64,000 bases of DNA from an uncultured Lachnospiraceae bacterium. Its GTDB lineage: Bacteria; Bacillota; Clostridia; Lachnospirales; Lachnospiraceae. Below, one piece after another: positions 43,078-52,236 of this stretch. The DNA is taken from contig CALAEX010000066.1 in NCBI GenBank assembly GCA_937891165.1, positions 8,788 through 72,787 of the forward strand, written 5' to 3'. The position numbers and the translations under genes are program-made. The notes beneath the pieces are model-generated. The model ran no database searches, was not told where the DNA came from, and was given only the letters and a program-made list of their open reading frames with translations. The first letter of the stretch is position 1. Each line of letters starts with the position of its first letter.

Positions 43078-43371
43078 ATGAAAATTATAAGAGACGATGA
43101 AGGGTTTACACCTTATTTCTTAGCATGTGAAGTTAGAAGAACTGATCCTTGCTATAAGTTTCTCAGCGAAAGCAAAGGTTCAAAACAATCTATCGTTATT
43201 GAGATTGTCGATAGCGATATTGCAGGATTAGTGTTACAACAACTAATGACATCCCCTGAAGCTCATAAGGCTTTAGGATTTAAAGTAAATAAAGTTTATC
43301 CAAATGAATCCCCAACTCTAAATAAAGAAGAGTTAAAAAGAGAATTCGCTAAATGGATCGATAATCAATAA
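43078..43371 (+). CDS. Hypothetical protein
   Basis: 97 residues, 22 nt after the MazG-like gene, with a weak site (CAGGTAAAG). Sequence KQSIVIEIVDSDIAGLVLQQ then an acidic/basic C-terminus (NKEELKREFAKWIDNQ). Function unknown. Confidence 0.7.
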   Translation: MKIIRDDEGFTPYFLACEVRRTDPCYKFLSESKGSKQSIVIEIVDSDIAGLVLQQLMTSPEAHKALGFKVNKVYPNESPTLNKEELKREFAKWIDNQ

Positions 43372-43394
43372 CTTAATATGGAAGGAATAAAAAT

Positions 43395-43721
43395 ATGAAA
43401 ATAGAATTCAATAAATATGAAAAAGATTTTGAAACTAAATGTAGAAATGGTGAAGTTGAGATTATGCTTATTGATAAGCCGGGTAAATACACCATCGAAC
43501 TTTTAGTAGAAAAAGAAGAAGATGTTGCAAAAGCAAATACATTTATTATGTCATTAGCTTCCGCTAATAGACATCACAATGAATCTTTCGACGCTATTGG
43601 ATGTAGCATGTCGCAATTTTATGTAGTACCGGTTATTGCGTGTAGTGAATTAAAAGAGTTACATAGTTCATTATCAAATTATGTAAGAATGCTTGAACAA
43701 AAAATAGGAGAAATAAAATGA
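43395..43721 (+). CDS. Hypothetical protein
   Basis: 108 residues with site GGAAGG. Predicted beta strands (EIMLIDKPGKYTIELLVEKE) and a C-terminal helix (ELKELHSSLSNYVRMLEQK). The stop overlaps the next start as ATGA. Confidence 0.7.
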   Translation: MKIEFNKYEKDFETKCRNGEVEIMLIDKPGKYTIELLVEKEEDVAKANTFIMSLASANRHHNESFDAIGCSMSQFYVVPVIACSELKELHSSLSNYVRMLEQKIGEIK

Positions 43722-44035
43722 CCGCTTTGGAAAGACTTATGAATGGAGAAGATGAAGGTCTTCAGATAGAAATCGAAAGTTTTGGAATTCGAAGTGAAGA
43801 AAGAGATACCACTGGTGATTTCTATAAAATAGATTTAACTTTTGACGGGAATGAATCTTTTTGTATCAGAGCATTTTTGTTTGATCCGAAAAGAGAGATT
43901 GAATTAATTGACGTTATGGAAACTTCTTTTGGAAATCCTATCGATATGAGGGATGGAAATTATGAATTAGAAATGAGTATTGATGAGTTCAATGAGAATT
44001 GTATTCAGATTGTATCTGACATCATTACCGGGTAA
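43718..44035 (+). CDS. Hypothetical protein
   Basis: 105 residues, translationally coupled to the previous gene (site AGGAGAA inside it). Acidic, with YKIDLTFDGNESFCIRAFLF in the middle. The last gene of the 41234-44035 run. Not recognised. Confidence 0.7.
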   Translation: MTALERLMNGEDEGLQIEIESFGIRSEERDTTGDFYKIDLTFDGNESFCIRAFLFDPKREIELIDVMETSFGNPIDMRDGNYELEMSIDEFNENCIQIVSDIITG

Positions 44036-44053
44036 AAGTAATAAAAATATAAC

Positions 44054-44063
44054 GATATATTAT
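44054..44063 (+). promoter_or_regulatory. Promoter-like motif GATATATTAT
   Basis: 36 nt before ATG 44100, at the junction of two gene runs. Likely promoter of the 44100-47964 block. Confidence 0.55.
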
Positions 44064-44099
44064 TCTATTGAATAGAATACAGAAAGGAGAAACTGAATA

Positions 44100-44963
44100 A
44101 TGAGACGAAAAATCGAAACAAATTCTGATGCAGGAGAAGTTAAGAAACCAGCACCAAGAAAACGCAGTACTTCCAAGAAAAGTACTACAACTGAAAAAGA
44201 AACTAAAATAGAGGAAATTCCCACTGAAGAGGTAAAGGAAAAAGAAAATAAACCGGATATTTCTGAAATGTCTGTTGCTGATTATTTCAACCTCGTAAAA
44301 AGTATGAAAAGAGAGACTGACTCTGAATATGCTCGTAAGATGTTAGAAACTTGCGAAGGAATGATTAAAAGATTTGAAGTTCTTGGTCAGAAAGAGGCAT
44401 CGAAAAAGGCAGCTCTTGCTGCAAAAGCTTTGACAAAAGACTTAGAGCTTTATGAAAAGGGTATCCGTACTTATATTCATATTGATGATATTACGAAATA
44501 CATCAAAGAAATGAAAGCTGATAAAAAGAAACCGTTGAAACTTATCGAATTGGAAAACTTTCCACGTATCGTTCCTGATGATGTGGTAGATAAATGGTTA
44601 CCAGTTCGTGAGTACTTTGATGCAGCATATGTATTATTTACAGATTATACTGAAAATACAGAAGAAAAAAGTACAGTTGCTGCAGCTATGGGAAAACAGT
44701 CTACACAGGCTGAAGTAGAGAAAAAGAGAAAGGAAAAAGACCCTATTCTCTTTGGTGCTATAAAAGTCGATCCAGACAGAAACACATTAAAAGGAAACTG
44801 TTATGAAAAGATGTATTTCATTGCCGACTGGGTTGATGACTACTGTGATTTAACTTTCGATAAGTTATTAGAGCGGCTTGCAGAAGAAGGTAAAACCGAT
44901 ATGATTCACAATATCGAACCTATTGAGAGTGCAGACGAATTTAGAAAATTCGCTGAACTTTAA
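44100..44963 (+). CDS. Hypothetical protein with basic/acidic linker N-terminus
   Basis: 287 residues with site AAAGGAGA. Residues 1-55 are a low-complexity basic then acidic linker (KKPAPRKRSTSKKSTTTEKE). The remainder is helical (MSVADYFNLVKSMKRETDSE, later YEKMYFIADWVDDYCDLTF). First gene of the block leading to the AAA ATPase. No family recognised. Confidence 0.75.
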   Translation: MRRKIETNSDAGEVKKPAPRKRSTSKKSTTTEKETKIEEIPTEEVKEKENKPDISEMSVADYFNLVKSMKRETDSEYARKMLETCEGMIKRFEVLGQKEASKKAALAAKALTKDLELYEKGIRTYIHIDDITKYIKEMKADKKKPLKLIELENFPRIVPDDVVDKWLPVREYFDAAYVLFTDYTENTEEKSTVAAAMGKQSTQAEVEKKRKEKDPILFGAIKVDPDRNTLKGNCYEKMYFIADWVDDYCDLTFDKLLERLAEEGKTDMIHNIEPIESADEFRKFAEL

Positions 44964-44975
44964 GGAGGTATCTTT

Positions 44976-45833
44976 ATGGTAGGAAACTATCCTTTACCAC
45001 CAGATATTGATTTAACAGAAGATGCCGTATTTCAGGGAAGAGATGGATTTATCACTGCAGAAAATCATAATCTTCCTTGGGAGGAAGATAAACTAGCCAA
45101 TTTCACATTTCGATATGTGAATGGTAGTTGGGGAAATTTTGAAATCGTCAGTGATGACCTATGGACTTCAAATAGAAATTTTGATAGTGCCTTTACAACA
45201 CGAGTTATAAACAGTACAGCTACTACAATTACTACAACAAATGGCACTAATCAAAGAGTTTTATCTACATCATCCAATCAATTATATTACAAAACATATT
45301 CATTTAATGGATTGGAATCGATGGCATATTGGACGATTGATTCCTATTTTGAGAAATTGGAAGATGTATTCCATAAATATTATACGGAAGCTTTAGGAAA
45401 AGAAATATCTCCAGTATATAATAAGTGTCTGCAAGAAATTGACATTAAAGAATTGATTGTACAAAAACAAAGCGATGATATCGAAGTAGTAGATATAACA
45501 GAATTGAAAGTTGACTATGAAAAAATAGCTCGCGAATATTTTATAAATAGTACAGTCCTTAGACGAAAAGTAGCATATCAGGAAATCGGTATACCATTTT
45601 CTCCATACGAACCGGATAAAGACACACCAGATGATTTAACATCATTCACTGGTTTGGACCATGGTAGATTCTATAAAAACGTTTTACCTTGGGAAGAGAG
45701 TGATAGTGGAGAAAATATCTTTCGCATAGAAACAAATGATAGTATAAATACTACCGTTGTTGATACCTCTATTATTTCAGAATCTTTGGAAAGTTTGGTA
45801 AATCAGGATGATGTGGAGGTATTTATAGCATGA
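44976..45833 (+). CDS. Hypothetical protein with repeated LPWEE motif
   Basis: 285 residues with site AAGGAGG. Two copies of a short motif occur, HNLPWEEDKLANFTFRY near residue 29 and NVLPWEESDSGENIFRI near 235, suggesting two related segments. The C-terminus is acidic. It is followed by a coupled MazG-like gene. It could be structural, but nothing decides this. Confidence 0.72.
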   Translation: MVGNYPLPPDIDLTEDAVFQGRDGFITAENHNLPWEEDKLANFTFRYVNGSWGNFEIVSDDLWTSNRNFDSAFTTRVINSTATTITTTNGTNQRVLSTSSNQLYYKTYSFNGLESMAYWTIDSYFEKLEDVFHKYYTEALGKEISPVYNKCLQEIDIKELIVQKQSDDIEVVDITELKVDYEKIAREYFINSTVLRRKVAYQEIGIPFSPYEPDKDTPDDLTSFTGLDHGRFYKNVLPWEESDSGENIFRIETNDSINTTVVDTSIISESLESLVNQDDVEVFIA

Positions 45834-46351
45834 AAAAGAATAAAATATATGATAATGTGAATAAGAAGCTTGAGAATTCTCAAGCTTCTATTCTTCTTAT
45901 CGAAGAGATTTCAGAACTCATTACTGAAATCTCTTTAATTATGGCGGATGAAGGTTCTATAGACCATTTAACAGAAGAAATTATTGACGTAGAAATTATG
46001 ACAAATTTGGTAATGAGGACTTTCAAAATATCCAATAAAGACGTGAATAAATACATGGATAAAATTAGAAAGAAAGAGGATGTAGAAACAAACTTAATAC
46101 GTCTATCTTTTAATAAAGATGAACTATTTAAAAAATGTATTAAACGTCTATCTGTCTTCCAGAAAACGATATGTAAAAAGAATAGAGGAAGACATAATAA
46201 AAAAGATATAGCAGAAGCCATTGCTTCTGTTAATATATCCCTTGAGGTATTGATAGAAATTTGCGACGTGTCTGATAATAGATATGGCAAATGGAGATCA
46301 AAGAAACTCAAGAGACTCCAGAAACGGAGTAAGAAAAATAAAATAATTTAA
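45830..46351 (+). CDS. Divergent MazG-like protein
   Basis: 173 residues in an ATGA overlap with the previous gene. The pattern E-x2-E ... E-x2-D appears as IEEISELITEISLIMADEG and LTEEIIDVEIMTNLVMRTF near residues 24-65. The C-terminal 90 residues are very basic (KLKRLQKRSKKNKII). Weaker family match than 42516-43055. Confidence 0.62.
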   Translation: MKKNKIYDNVNKKLENSQASILLIEEISELITEISLIMADEGSIDHLTEEIIDVEIMTNLVMRTFKISNKDVNKYMDKIRKKEDVETNLIRLSFNKDELFKKCIKRLSVFQKTICKKNRGRHNKKDIAEAIASVNISLEVLIEICDVSDNRYGKWRSKKLKRLQKRSKKNKII

Positions 46352-46374
46352 TATACAACAAGGAGAAAAGAAAA

Positions 46375-47964
46375 ATGAAAAGAAAAGATCTAATGAAAAT
46401 GGGAATGTATAACTCTATCAGCGATGCAATTGTAAAAATAGCATCTGCAAATATTATGAGAGTGGTTAATCCGACACTGAATAATGTAAATGCATATATT
46501 AATGAAAATATGATGCCTCATTTTACAATCTCAGGACATTATGACAGCTACATTTCTAAAGCATGTGTATCTGTATTAGAAGACAAATATTTGAAGTATA
46601 AATACGGTTCTACACTTATTGATGTTGACCCAAGCTTCGCTCTCTGTACAGCATCTATTGAAAGAGTAAAGAGAAAAGTAAGTTGCTTCCCAGAATTGGT
46701 TAATAAAACCATCAAACCAGGTATCTTCACATTGGTTATGGATGATGAAGGTTCACGAATGATTATCGTAAAAGAACCTATATTAAATAAAGATGACCGT
46801 TCCGCTAATGGTATTCTTGGAAACATTGTCCACTATTCAACTAGTTTCTTCTTTATTGGAAAAAGAAAGAATTACTGGTATAAAAAGATTAGAAGAGAAA
46901 TTGACGATTTAGTATCTTCTATTTCTAAAGCAAACCAGAATAATGGTTCTGTAAGATACCAGACATTAGCAGCTTCCGGTGAATCCAGTAAAGATATGAA
47001 AGTAAAAGACATGGCTCTTTTACAATTTCCAATGAAAGAGCATATCTTAGATAAACTTCAGAGTTTCAGAAATAAAGAATCTATCTATAAAGAATATCAA
47101 GTTCCATACAGAAAAGGTATTCTTCTTGGTGGAAAACCTGGTGTTGGAAAAACAGCTTTTGCATTTGCATTAGCAAATCACTTTGAAATGGAATGCGTTT
47201 CTGTTAACTTGGATTACTTTGATAAGGCTGACGGTGATGAAGCATTTAAGAATCCAAACACTGTTTATATCATTGATGAAATCGATTCTCAGTTAGTAAA
47301 CAGAAGTACAACTGATCATTTAGAAATTCAGAAACAAAATACAACATCAAGAAGACTGCTTCAGCTTCTTAGAGCAATGGATAGTATGGACGGTGGTTCC
47401 ATTGTAGTAGCAACTACAAACTACCCAGAAAGATTAGATCCAGCTTTACTGCGTTCCGGACGTTTCGATATGAATATTAATATGGATGACTTGCCATATG
47501 AATATGCAGTAAATATGGTTAAATCTCGTGGATGCGATCCAGATGTTTTACTTGCTGGTAAAGAATTCCCATGCAATCCAGCTCAGCTCGAACAGGAAAT
47601 CATCGAATATATTCTTAAGACAAATGAAGTTGGTCAGGAAGAAAAGATTTCTTTAGATGAACTTGGTCTTAATGAAGAAATAACAGATAAAGAAGTAGAG
47701 CCTAATGTTGAGAAGAAACCTCGTCGTAAAAAATCAAATCAAATTAAGTCTACTATTCCAGGTTTCCCAACTTCATTTGCTGAATTTATGGGTGTTGTAG
47801 AAAAAGAAGAACCTAGTGATGAGAAAGAAGAATCTTCCGAAGTTTTCTTTGATGACGAAGAGAATGATGAGATGATTCCAGATAATGGGGAAACGCCAGT
47901 AAATGCAGAACCAGTAAATACAGGTAATGATATATCTATGGAAGCAGTGGATGAAGAAGAATAA
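46375..47964 (+). CDS. AAA-family ATPase
   Basis: 529 residues with site AAGGAGAA. Walker A GGKPGVGKT near residue 253, Walker B VYIIDEID near 297, and the second region of homology VVATTNYPERLDPALLRSGR with the arginine finger near 345. The order and SRH resemble FtsH/BCS1-type classic AAA proteins. The N-terminal 220 residues are a unique substrate or adaptor domain. The last 100 residues are strongly acidic (SDEKEESSEVFFDDEENDEM). Likely a remodelling or unfolding machine; partner unknown. Confidence 0.87.
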   Translation: MKRKDLMKMGMYNSISDAIVKIASANIMRVVNPTLNNVNAYINENMMPHFTISGHYDSYISKACVSVLEDKYLKYKYGSTLIDVDPSFALCTASIERVKRKVSCFPELVNKTIKPGIFTLVMDDEGSRMIIVKEPILNKDDRSANGILGNIVHYSTSFFFIGKRKNYWYKKIRREIDDLVSSISKANQNNGSVRYQTLAASGESSKDMKVKDMALLQFPMKEHILDKLQSFRNKESIYKEYQVPYRKGILLGGKPGVGKTAFAFALANHFEMECVSVNLDYFDKADGDEAFKNPNTVYIIDEIDSQLVNRSTTDHLEIQKQNTTSRRLLQLLRAMDSMDGGSIVVATTNYPERLDPALLRSGRFDMNINMDDLPYEYAVNMVKSRGCDPDVLLAGKEFPCNPAQLEQEIIEYILKTNEVGQEEKISLDELGLNEEITDKEVEPNVEKKPRRKKSNQIKSTIPGFPTSFAEFMGVVEKEEPSDEKEESSEVFFDDEENDEMIPDNGETPVNAEPVNTGNDISMEAVDEEE

Positions 47965-47976
47965 TTAAAATTAATT

Positions 47977-48010
47977 CCAGTAGTGTTAAATTAACACTAC
48001 TGGATATTTT
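47977..48010 (+). terminator. Hairpin terminator
   Basis: CCAGTAGTGTTAA and TTAACACTACTGG form a perfect 13-bp stem, then ATATTTTTG. It ends the AAA gene unit. Confidence 0.82.
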
Positions 48011-48020
48011 TGAGGTTTCT

Positions 48021-48161
48021 ATGAAGATAAAAAAATTAAATATAGTTATTGAGAAGCAGAGTGATAAAGTATTAGATTCCGATAATGAGAAATTGCTTCC
48101 AAAAAATAAAAAGACAAAGAATAAAAATACCAAGGAGGGTAATAAGAATGAAGAATCCTAA
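48021..48161 (+). CDS. Small Lys/Asn-rich protein
   Basis: 46 residues (MKIKKLNIVIEKQSDKVLDS, then a Lys/Asn-rich tail). GAGG lies just upstream of the ATG. The C-terminus overlaps the start of the next gene by 14 nt, which suggests it is a real coupled gene. Function unknown. Confidence 0.55.
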   Translation: MKIKKLNIVIEKQSDKVLDSDNEKLLPKNKKTKNKNTKEGNKNEES

Positions 48162-49608
48162 ACATGTCTTTGACATTCAAAAATTAATTAATGGTGAATA
48201 TAGCTCAAAAGAACTCAGAGATAAATGTGAAGAACTCAAAATGGAACGAGAAGTTGTTAATGCCGTCGGACCATTCTTTAATATATCAATTATAAAGGCA
48301 TTAAAGAGTAAGCATATTAATAGAGAGGATGCATTATCTTTACTTGCAAATCTCGTGAATATGCGAATTGAAGAATATATGTCAACCGGAGATGCTTCCG
48401 AAACAATTGAAAAGTTAGAGCATGATATAAAGCTTATTCGGAACGAATTATCTGAAAAAGATTTGATTATTCTTGCAAGAGATGAACAGATTAGTTCTCT
48501 TCAGAATTCTATTGAGGATTTAAGAAAGAAAGTAAAAGAAACATGTGATACTAGTGTATATGAAGATAAAATTAAAAGTCTAGATAGTAGATATAAAAAC
48601 ATGTGGTATCAAAAAAAGAAAGCTGAAAATGAAGTTAAATCCCTCAACACGATTAATTTGAAATTGCAAGATGAATTAAATATGGTTAAAGAAGACTTAG
48701 AAGCTATGAAGAAAGCTCAAAAACCAAAAGCTACCCCAAAAAATAAAGAAATCGCAAAATATAACGCACCATATACAGTAACAACAGTATCTATGAATAC
48801 ATCTGAAATATCTAGTGATGGATTAGAAAATGCACCTGCGAAAATAGTAAAAGTTCATTCATTTGAGGCTGCTGAATTTATTAATTTGACTATGGACAAT
48901 TATGTGAAACGAAATAAAGTTACAGATAATATGGTTTATGATGCTCTTCATTATTATATATTTCACTTTTTAACTTTAGAAGATGATGTATTTAGATATA
49001 AAATATTATTAGATATAGAGAAAAAATTAAAACATTCATCTGGAAAGTCTTTAAGAAATCTCCCTATTCCAGAAAAAGTTGAGATGTTGGATAAGTTTAA
49101 TGATATGATTACTTATATATTAAAAGCAATTGAAAACAAATATGGTATCAGTATCAAAGAAATATTTGAAACCGATTATTGTGTGAACTATGGTGATATT
49201 CCGATTCATAAAGAATTTGTAATTTTTATCGTTGGTTCTTTAATGCATTATATACTTGACCCCTGTTACAAAGTTTCTAATTATGATAGAGCAAAATTAT
49301 ATTATAGTGCTGGATACGTAATTATGCAGGCATGTAATTTAGACACCTTAGAATTTATCGGTTATATGAATTTACAAAAAATTTGCGGTACACCGATAGA
49401 AATTCCAAAAGATTGGGCTAGACTATATGATGGATATAAGAAAGGTTCGATGTCTGTAAAATATATTGCAGCATTAACCCGTCTTCCTGTAGAACGTGTA
49501 TATACTTTATTATATAGAACCATTAATGGTCTTCAGAAAACCAAAGGTTGTGCAGCATACAGTTCTACTATACGTAAAGAAGTTTTAGCATATTCTGGAA
49601 TAAAATAG
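48148..49608 (+). CDS. Coiled-coil protein, paralogue family member 1
   Basis: About 486 residues. ATG 48148 follows AAGGAGGG; an upstream in-frame start at 48085 has none. Long coiled coil at residues about 90-220 (LEHDIKLIRNELSEKDLIIL). The C-terminal domain shows PKDWARLYDGYKKGSMSVKY, matching PKNWAELYHGYKSNFYTRSD of the next gene, followed in both by a helix-turn-helix-like LPVERVYTLLYR. Possibly DNA-binding; no named family. Confidence 0.75.
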   Translation: MKNPKHVFDIQKLINGEYSSKELRDKCEELKMEREVVNAVGPFFNISIIKALKSKHINREDALSLLANLVNMRIEEYMSTGDASETIEKLEHDIKLIRNELSEKDLIILARDEQISSLQNSIEDLRKKVKETCDTSVYEDKIKSLDSRYKNMWYQKKKAENEVKSLNTINLKLQDELNMVKEDLEAMKKAQKPKATPKNKEIAKYNAPYTVTTVSMNTSEISSDGLENAPAKIVKVHSFEAAEFINLTMDNYVKRNKVTDNMVYDALHYYIFHFLTLEDDVFRYKILLDIEKKLKHSSGKSLRNLPIPEKVEMLDKFNDMITYILKAIENKYGISIKEIFETDYCVNYGDIPIHKEFVIFIVGSLMHYILDPCYKVSNYDRAKLYYSAGYVIMQACNLDTLEFIGYMNLQKICGTPIEIPKDWARLYDGYKKGSMSVKYIAALTRLPVERVYTLLYRTINGLQKTKGCAAYSSTIRKEVLAYSGIK

Positions 49609-49618
49609 TGAGGTTAAA

Positions 49619-50905
49619 ATGAAAAAGAAGATAATGAAAAATAAAATAGAGCAACTCGAAAAAGAGTTGCTCTATTTTAAACAGAAACTATTTGAAAAAG
49701 ATGGTGAAATAACTCATCTTAAAAAAGATATTGAGCAAATCAGACATCTTTTAGATGTGAAAACTGAAAAAGAAGTAAGTATGGAATTATCTTCACTTTT
49801 AGAAGTGGAAAATCCGGATTTAAAATTTAAATATGGTCATAACTGTCATAAATTCTTTAGATCAATTGGCAATATATCGGATGAAATAATGATATCAATT
49901 GATAGTGTTGTGGAGTCTTTCATAACGGATCCGATTTATAGTCGTTTATTAAGAAATAATGATACTTACCTAACTACGAAAAATAGTATTAGACGTGAAA
50001 TATTTATCGGTATCATGACATACCTTGGACATATATTAAAAGATGAAACTGATATATTTGTGTATAGAGAGTTATCGAGAATTTATAAAGAGGATTTAGA
50101 AATTGCATTTCCTGGTGCAGTAAAAACAATTTCAAATACTGATTTGAAAGAGAAATCGATAAATACACTTAATGGTATCATTGAGTATCTGTTTCAATTA
50201 ATTCAATCATCAAGTATGATGAACATTGATGATATTTTAAATGAAACTGAAAATACAGGATGGAACTATTCTACCGTCGTGTATACTTTAGGTTCATTAT
50301 TTGATAAAATATTTAACAATTTCGAAGATATTAAAATATGTAATGAAATTGCAAATATATTATTATATCAATATACGAAAAATTATAGTACTACGAAATT
50401 TGAAAATATGAAAGAACGTCCACACAGACATCTGAATATTCCTAAAAATTGGGCAGAATTGTATCATGGATATAAGTCTAATTTTTATACTAGATCTGAT
50501 TTAATTAAATATACAGGTTTAGCAGATACTACATTATATAAATTTATAGACTTTACAGACAACGGTATTAGTTATCTTGGTATCAATAATCAAAAATATC
50601 AATCTATTAAAAAACTAGATGATGAGACAAAGAAAATGTGTTTCAGTGATTCATATATTGAAGCTTTTGTGGATAATATGTGTATCGTTGATAGTGGTGA
50701 CTTTTGTATATCTACTCCTGTAATAGAATTATTTACGGCATATAAAGAATTCCGAAAACAACATGATGGACGTATTATTTTAGATGAAGAAAAAATATCA
50801 TTTTCAAAACAACTTAAAAAATATACAGGATGTATATCAAAAAAGAAACGACATCCAAACTATAAACATCCAGTTCATTGTTATAGAGGAATAAAACTTA
50901 AATAA
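49619..50905 (+). CDS. Coiled-coil protein, paralogue family member 2
   Basis: 428 residues, weak site GTGAGG. N-terminal coiled coil (IEQLEKELLYFKQKLFEKDG), a middle shared with member 1 (PKNWAELYHGY) and a C-terminal 90-residue domain (TPVIELFTAYKEFRKQ, RRHPNYKHP-like end, CYRGIKLK) shared with the next gene. That last domain resembles the small C-terminal domain of D5/P4-type phage primases, which is a tentative comparison. Confidence 0.75.
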   Translation: MKKKIMKNKIEQLEKELLYFKQKLFEKDGEITHLKKDIEQIRHLLDVKTEKEVSMELSSLLEVENPDLKFKYGHNCHKFFRSIGNISDEIMISIDSVVESFITDPIYSRLLRNNDTYLTTKNSIRREIFIGIMTYLGHILKDETDIFVYRELSRIYKEDLEIAFPGAVKTISNTDLKEKSINTLNGIIEYLFQLIQSSSMMNIDDILNETENTGWNYSTVVYTLGSLFDKIFNNFEDIKICNEIANILLYQYTKNYSTTKFENMKERPHRHLNIPKNWAELYHGYKSNFYTRSDLIKYTGLADTTLYKFIDFTDNGISYLGINNQKYQSIKKLDDETKKMCFSDSYIEAFVDNMCIVDSGDFCISTPVIELFTAYKEFRKQHDGRIILDEEKISFSKQLKKYTGCISKKKRHPNYKHPVHCYRGIKLK

Positions 50906-50934
50906 ATCTTATTGCGAAGAAAGGTATAAAATTT

Positions 50935-51420
50935 ATGAAGAAGAAAAAACTACTTGAAATGTTTATAGCACTTGAAAGGGAGATGGCTGAATTAGAAACA
51001 GCTCTTTCCAAAAAAGATGATGAAATAATTAAACTCAAGAAAGATATTGAGAATATTAAAAGAAGTATGGGTTTCGACAAAAAGTATTTAGATACTATAC
51101 AAAAACCGTCGAAAATTGATCCTTATATCATTGATTTCATCAATACTATGTGTTATGTGGATGTGAATGACTTCGGATTATTCACTCCTACAGACGAGTT
51201 ATTTTCAGCATATAAAGAATTTCGAAAAAGTGATGGTCGTGAAATAGACGATGATGAGAAAATTGGATTTTCGAAACGAATTAAGGAATATACAGGATGC
51301 GAGCCTAGAAAGAAACGTCATCCATTATATTTAAACCCGATGAATGGTTATCGTGGAATAAAATTAAATAAATCTTATTGTAAAGGAAGGAATGAAAGTT
51401 ATGAAGAAAAAGAAACTTAA
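50935..51420 (+). CDS. Paralogue family member 3 (short)
   Basis: 161 residues with site GAAAGG. N-terminal coiled coil (LEREMAELETALSKKDDEII) joined directly to the C-terminal domain of member 2: TPTDELFSAYKEFRKSDGRE, YTGCEPRKKRHPLYLNP, GYRGIKL. It looks like member 2 with the middle deleted, or the ancestral unit. The end overlaps the next gene by 20 nt. Confidence 0.75.
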   Translation: MKKKKLLEMFIALEREMAELETALSKKDDEIIKLKKDIENIKRSMGFDKKYLDTIQKPSKIDPYIIDFINTMCYVDVNDFGLFTPTDELFSAYKEFRKSDGREIDDDEKIGFSKRIKEYTGCEPRKKRHPLYLNPMNGYRGIKLNKSYCKGRNESYEEKET

Positions 51421-52150
51421 AAAAGAATTGAAAATTTATAAAGAAAAAGTTAAACGACAGAAAAAGATACTTAACAATTTTACTCATATCAATAAGACGG
51501 ATATTGTTGATGAAGCAGCTCTTATGCAGTCATTGACATCTATATTGGCAATTAATGCATATAAACGGCTACCTATTATTATGGGAGATAGAATTCCTGG
51601 ATATGAACCAGACTACTTATTTCAAGCAGGTTTGGCTTTGGTAATAGAAGATATGATATCATTAGGGTATCGAAAATCCGATAAAGAAACACTTCTTGAA
51701 TATATCGGAGATATCAAATGTGAATTTGAAATACCAGAATCTTTCGATTTGGATACAAAAGAAGGAATATATGATAGAAATTTATTATTCTTAATCAGAA
51801 TATCATTTATGGAAATGATATATTGGGTATACAAATCATATTTTCAAACGTTTAATGATGGTGGAATCAAAACTATGACAACAGAATATTATGGGTTGGC
51901 AGATATATTTGGAACTTTAGCTCATTTAACAGATTGGGGAGAGTTCTATAATGAAACCATTGTACTACTTAGACATTTACACCCAGCTAATTTAATAGCT
52001 GTTTATAATAAATATTTACAGGATTCTAAGTCCTTATGTATAGAGTTTGATGGCGATGCGGAAATTAATTTCCAATTAATTTATCATAAATTCTTACAAA
52101 TTCGAGGAGGCGATGAAGCACCTCTCAATTATCTATTCGATAATAAGTAA
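51401..52150 (+). CDS. Hypothetical protein, possible paralogue family member 4
   Basis: About 249 residues; ATG 51401 is favoured over ATG 51392 by spacing from AAGGAAGG. Basic coiled-coil start (KKKLKKELKIYKEKVKRQKK), then a helical domain (MGDRIPGYEPDYLFQAGLAL). The coiled-coil start and tandem position fit the preceding family, but clear sequence similarity is not seen. Confidence 0.7.
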   Translation: MKKKKLKKELKIYKEKVKRQKKILNNFTHINKTDIVDEAALMQSLTSILAINAYKRLPIIMGDRIPGYEPDYLFQAGLALVIEDMISLGYRKSDKETLLEYIGDIKCEFEIPESFDLDTKEGIYDRNLLFLIRISFMEMIYWVYKSYFQTFNDGGIKTMTTEYYGLADIFGTLAHLTDWGEFYNETIVLLRHLHPANLIAVYNKYLQDSKSLCIEFDGDAEINFQLIYHKFLQIRGGDEAPLNYLFDNK

Positions 52151-52159
52151 TTTTTACAC

Positions 52160-52206
52160 GAACACCATAATAAGTCTTTTGACGAATTATGGTGTTCTTT
52201 TTTCTT
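52160..52206 (+). terminator. Rho-independent terminator
   Basis: GAACACCATAAT and ATTATGGTGTTC form a 12-bp stem with a 14-base loop, followed by TTTTTTCTT. Confidence 0.82.
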
Positions 52207-52236
52207 AAAAGGGGACAGAATAGGAAGTGATGACTT

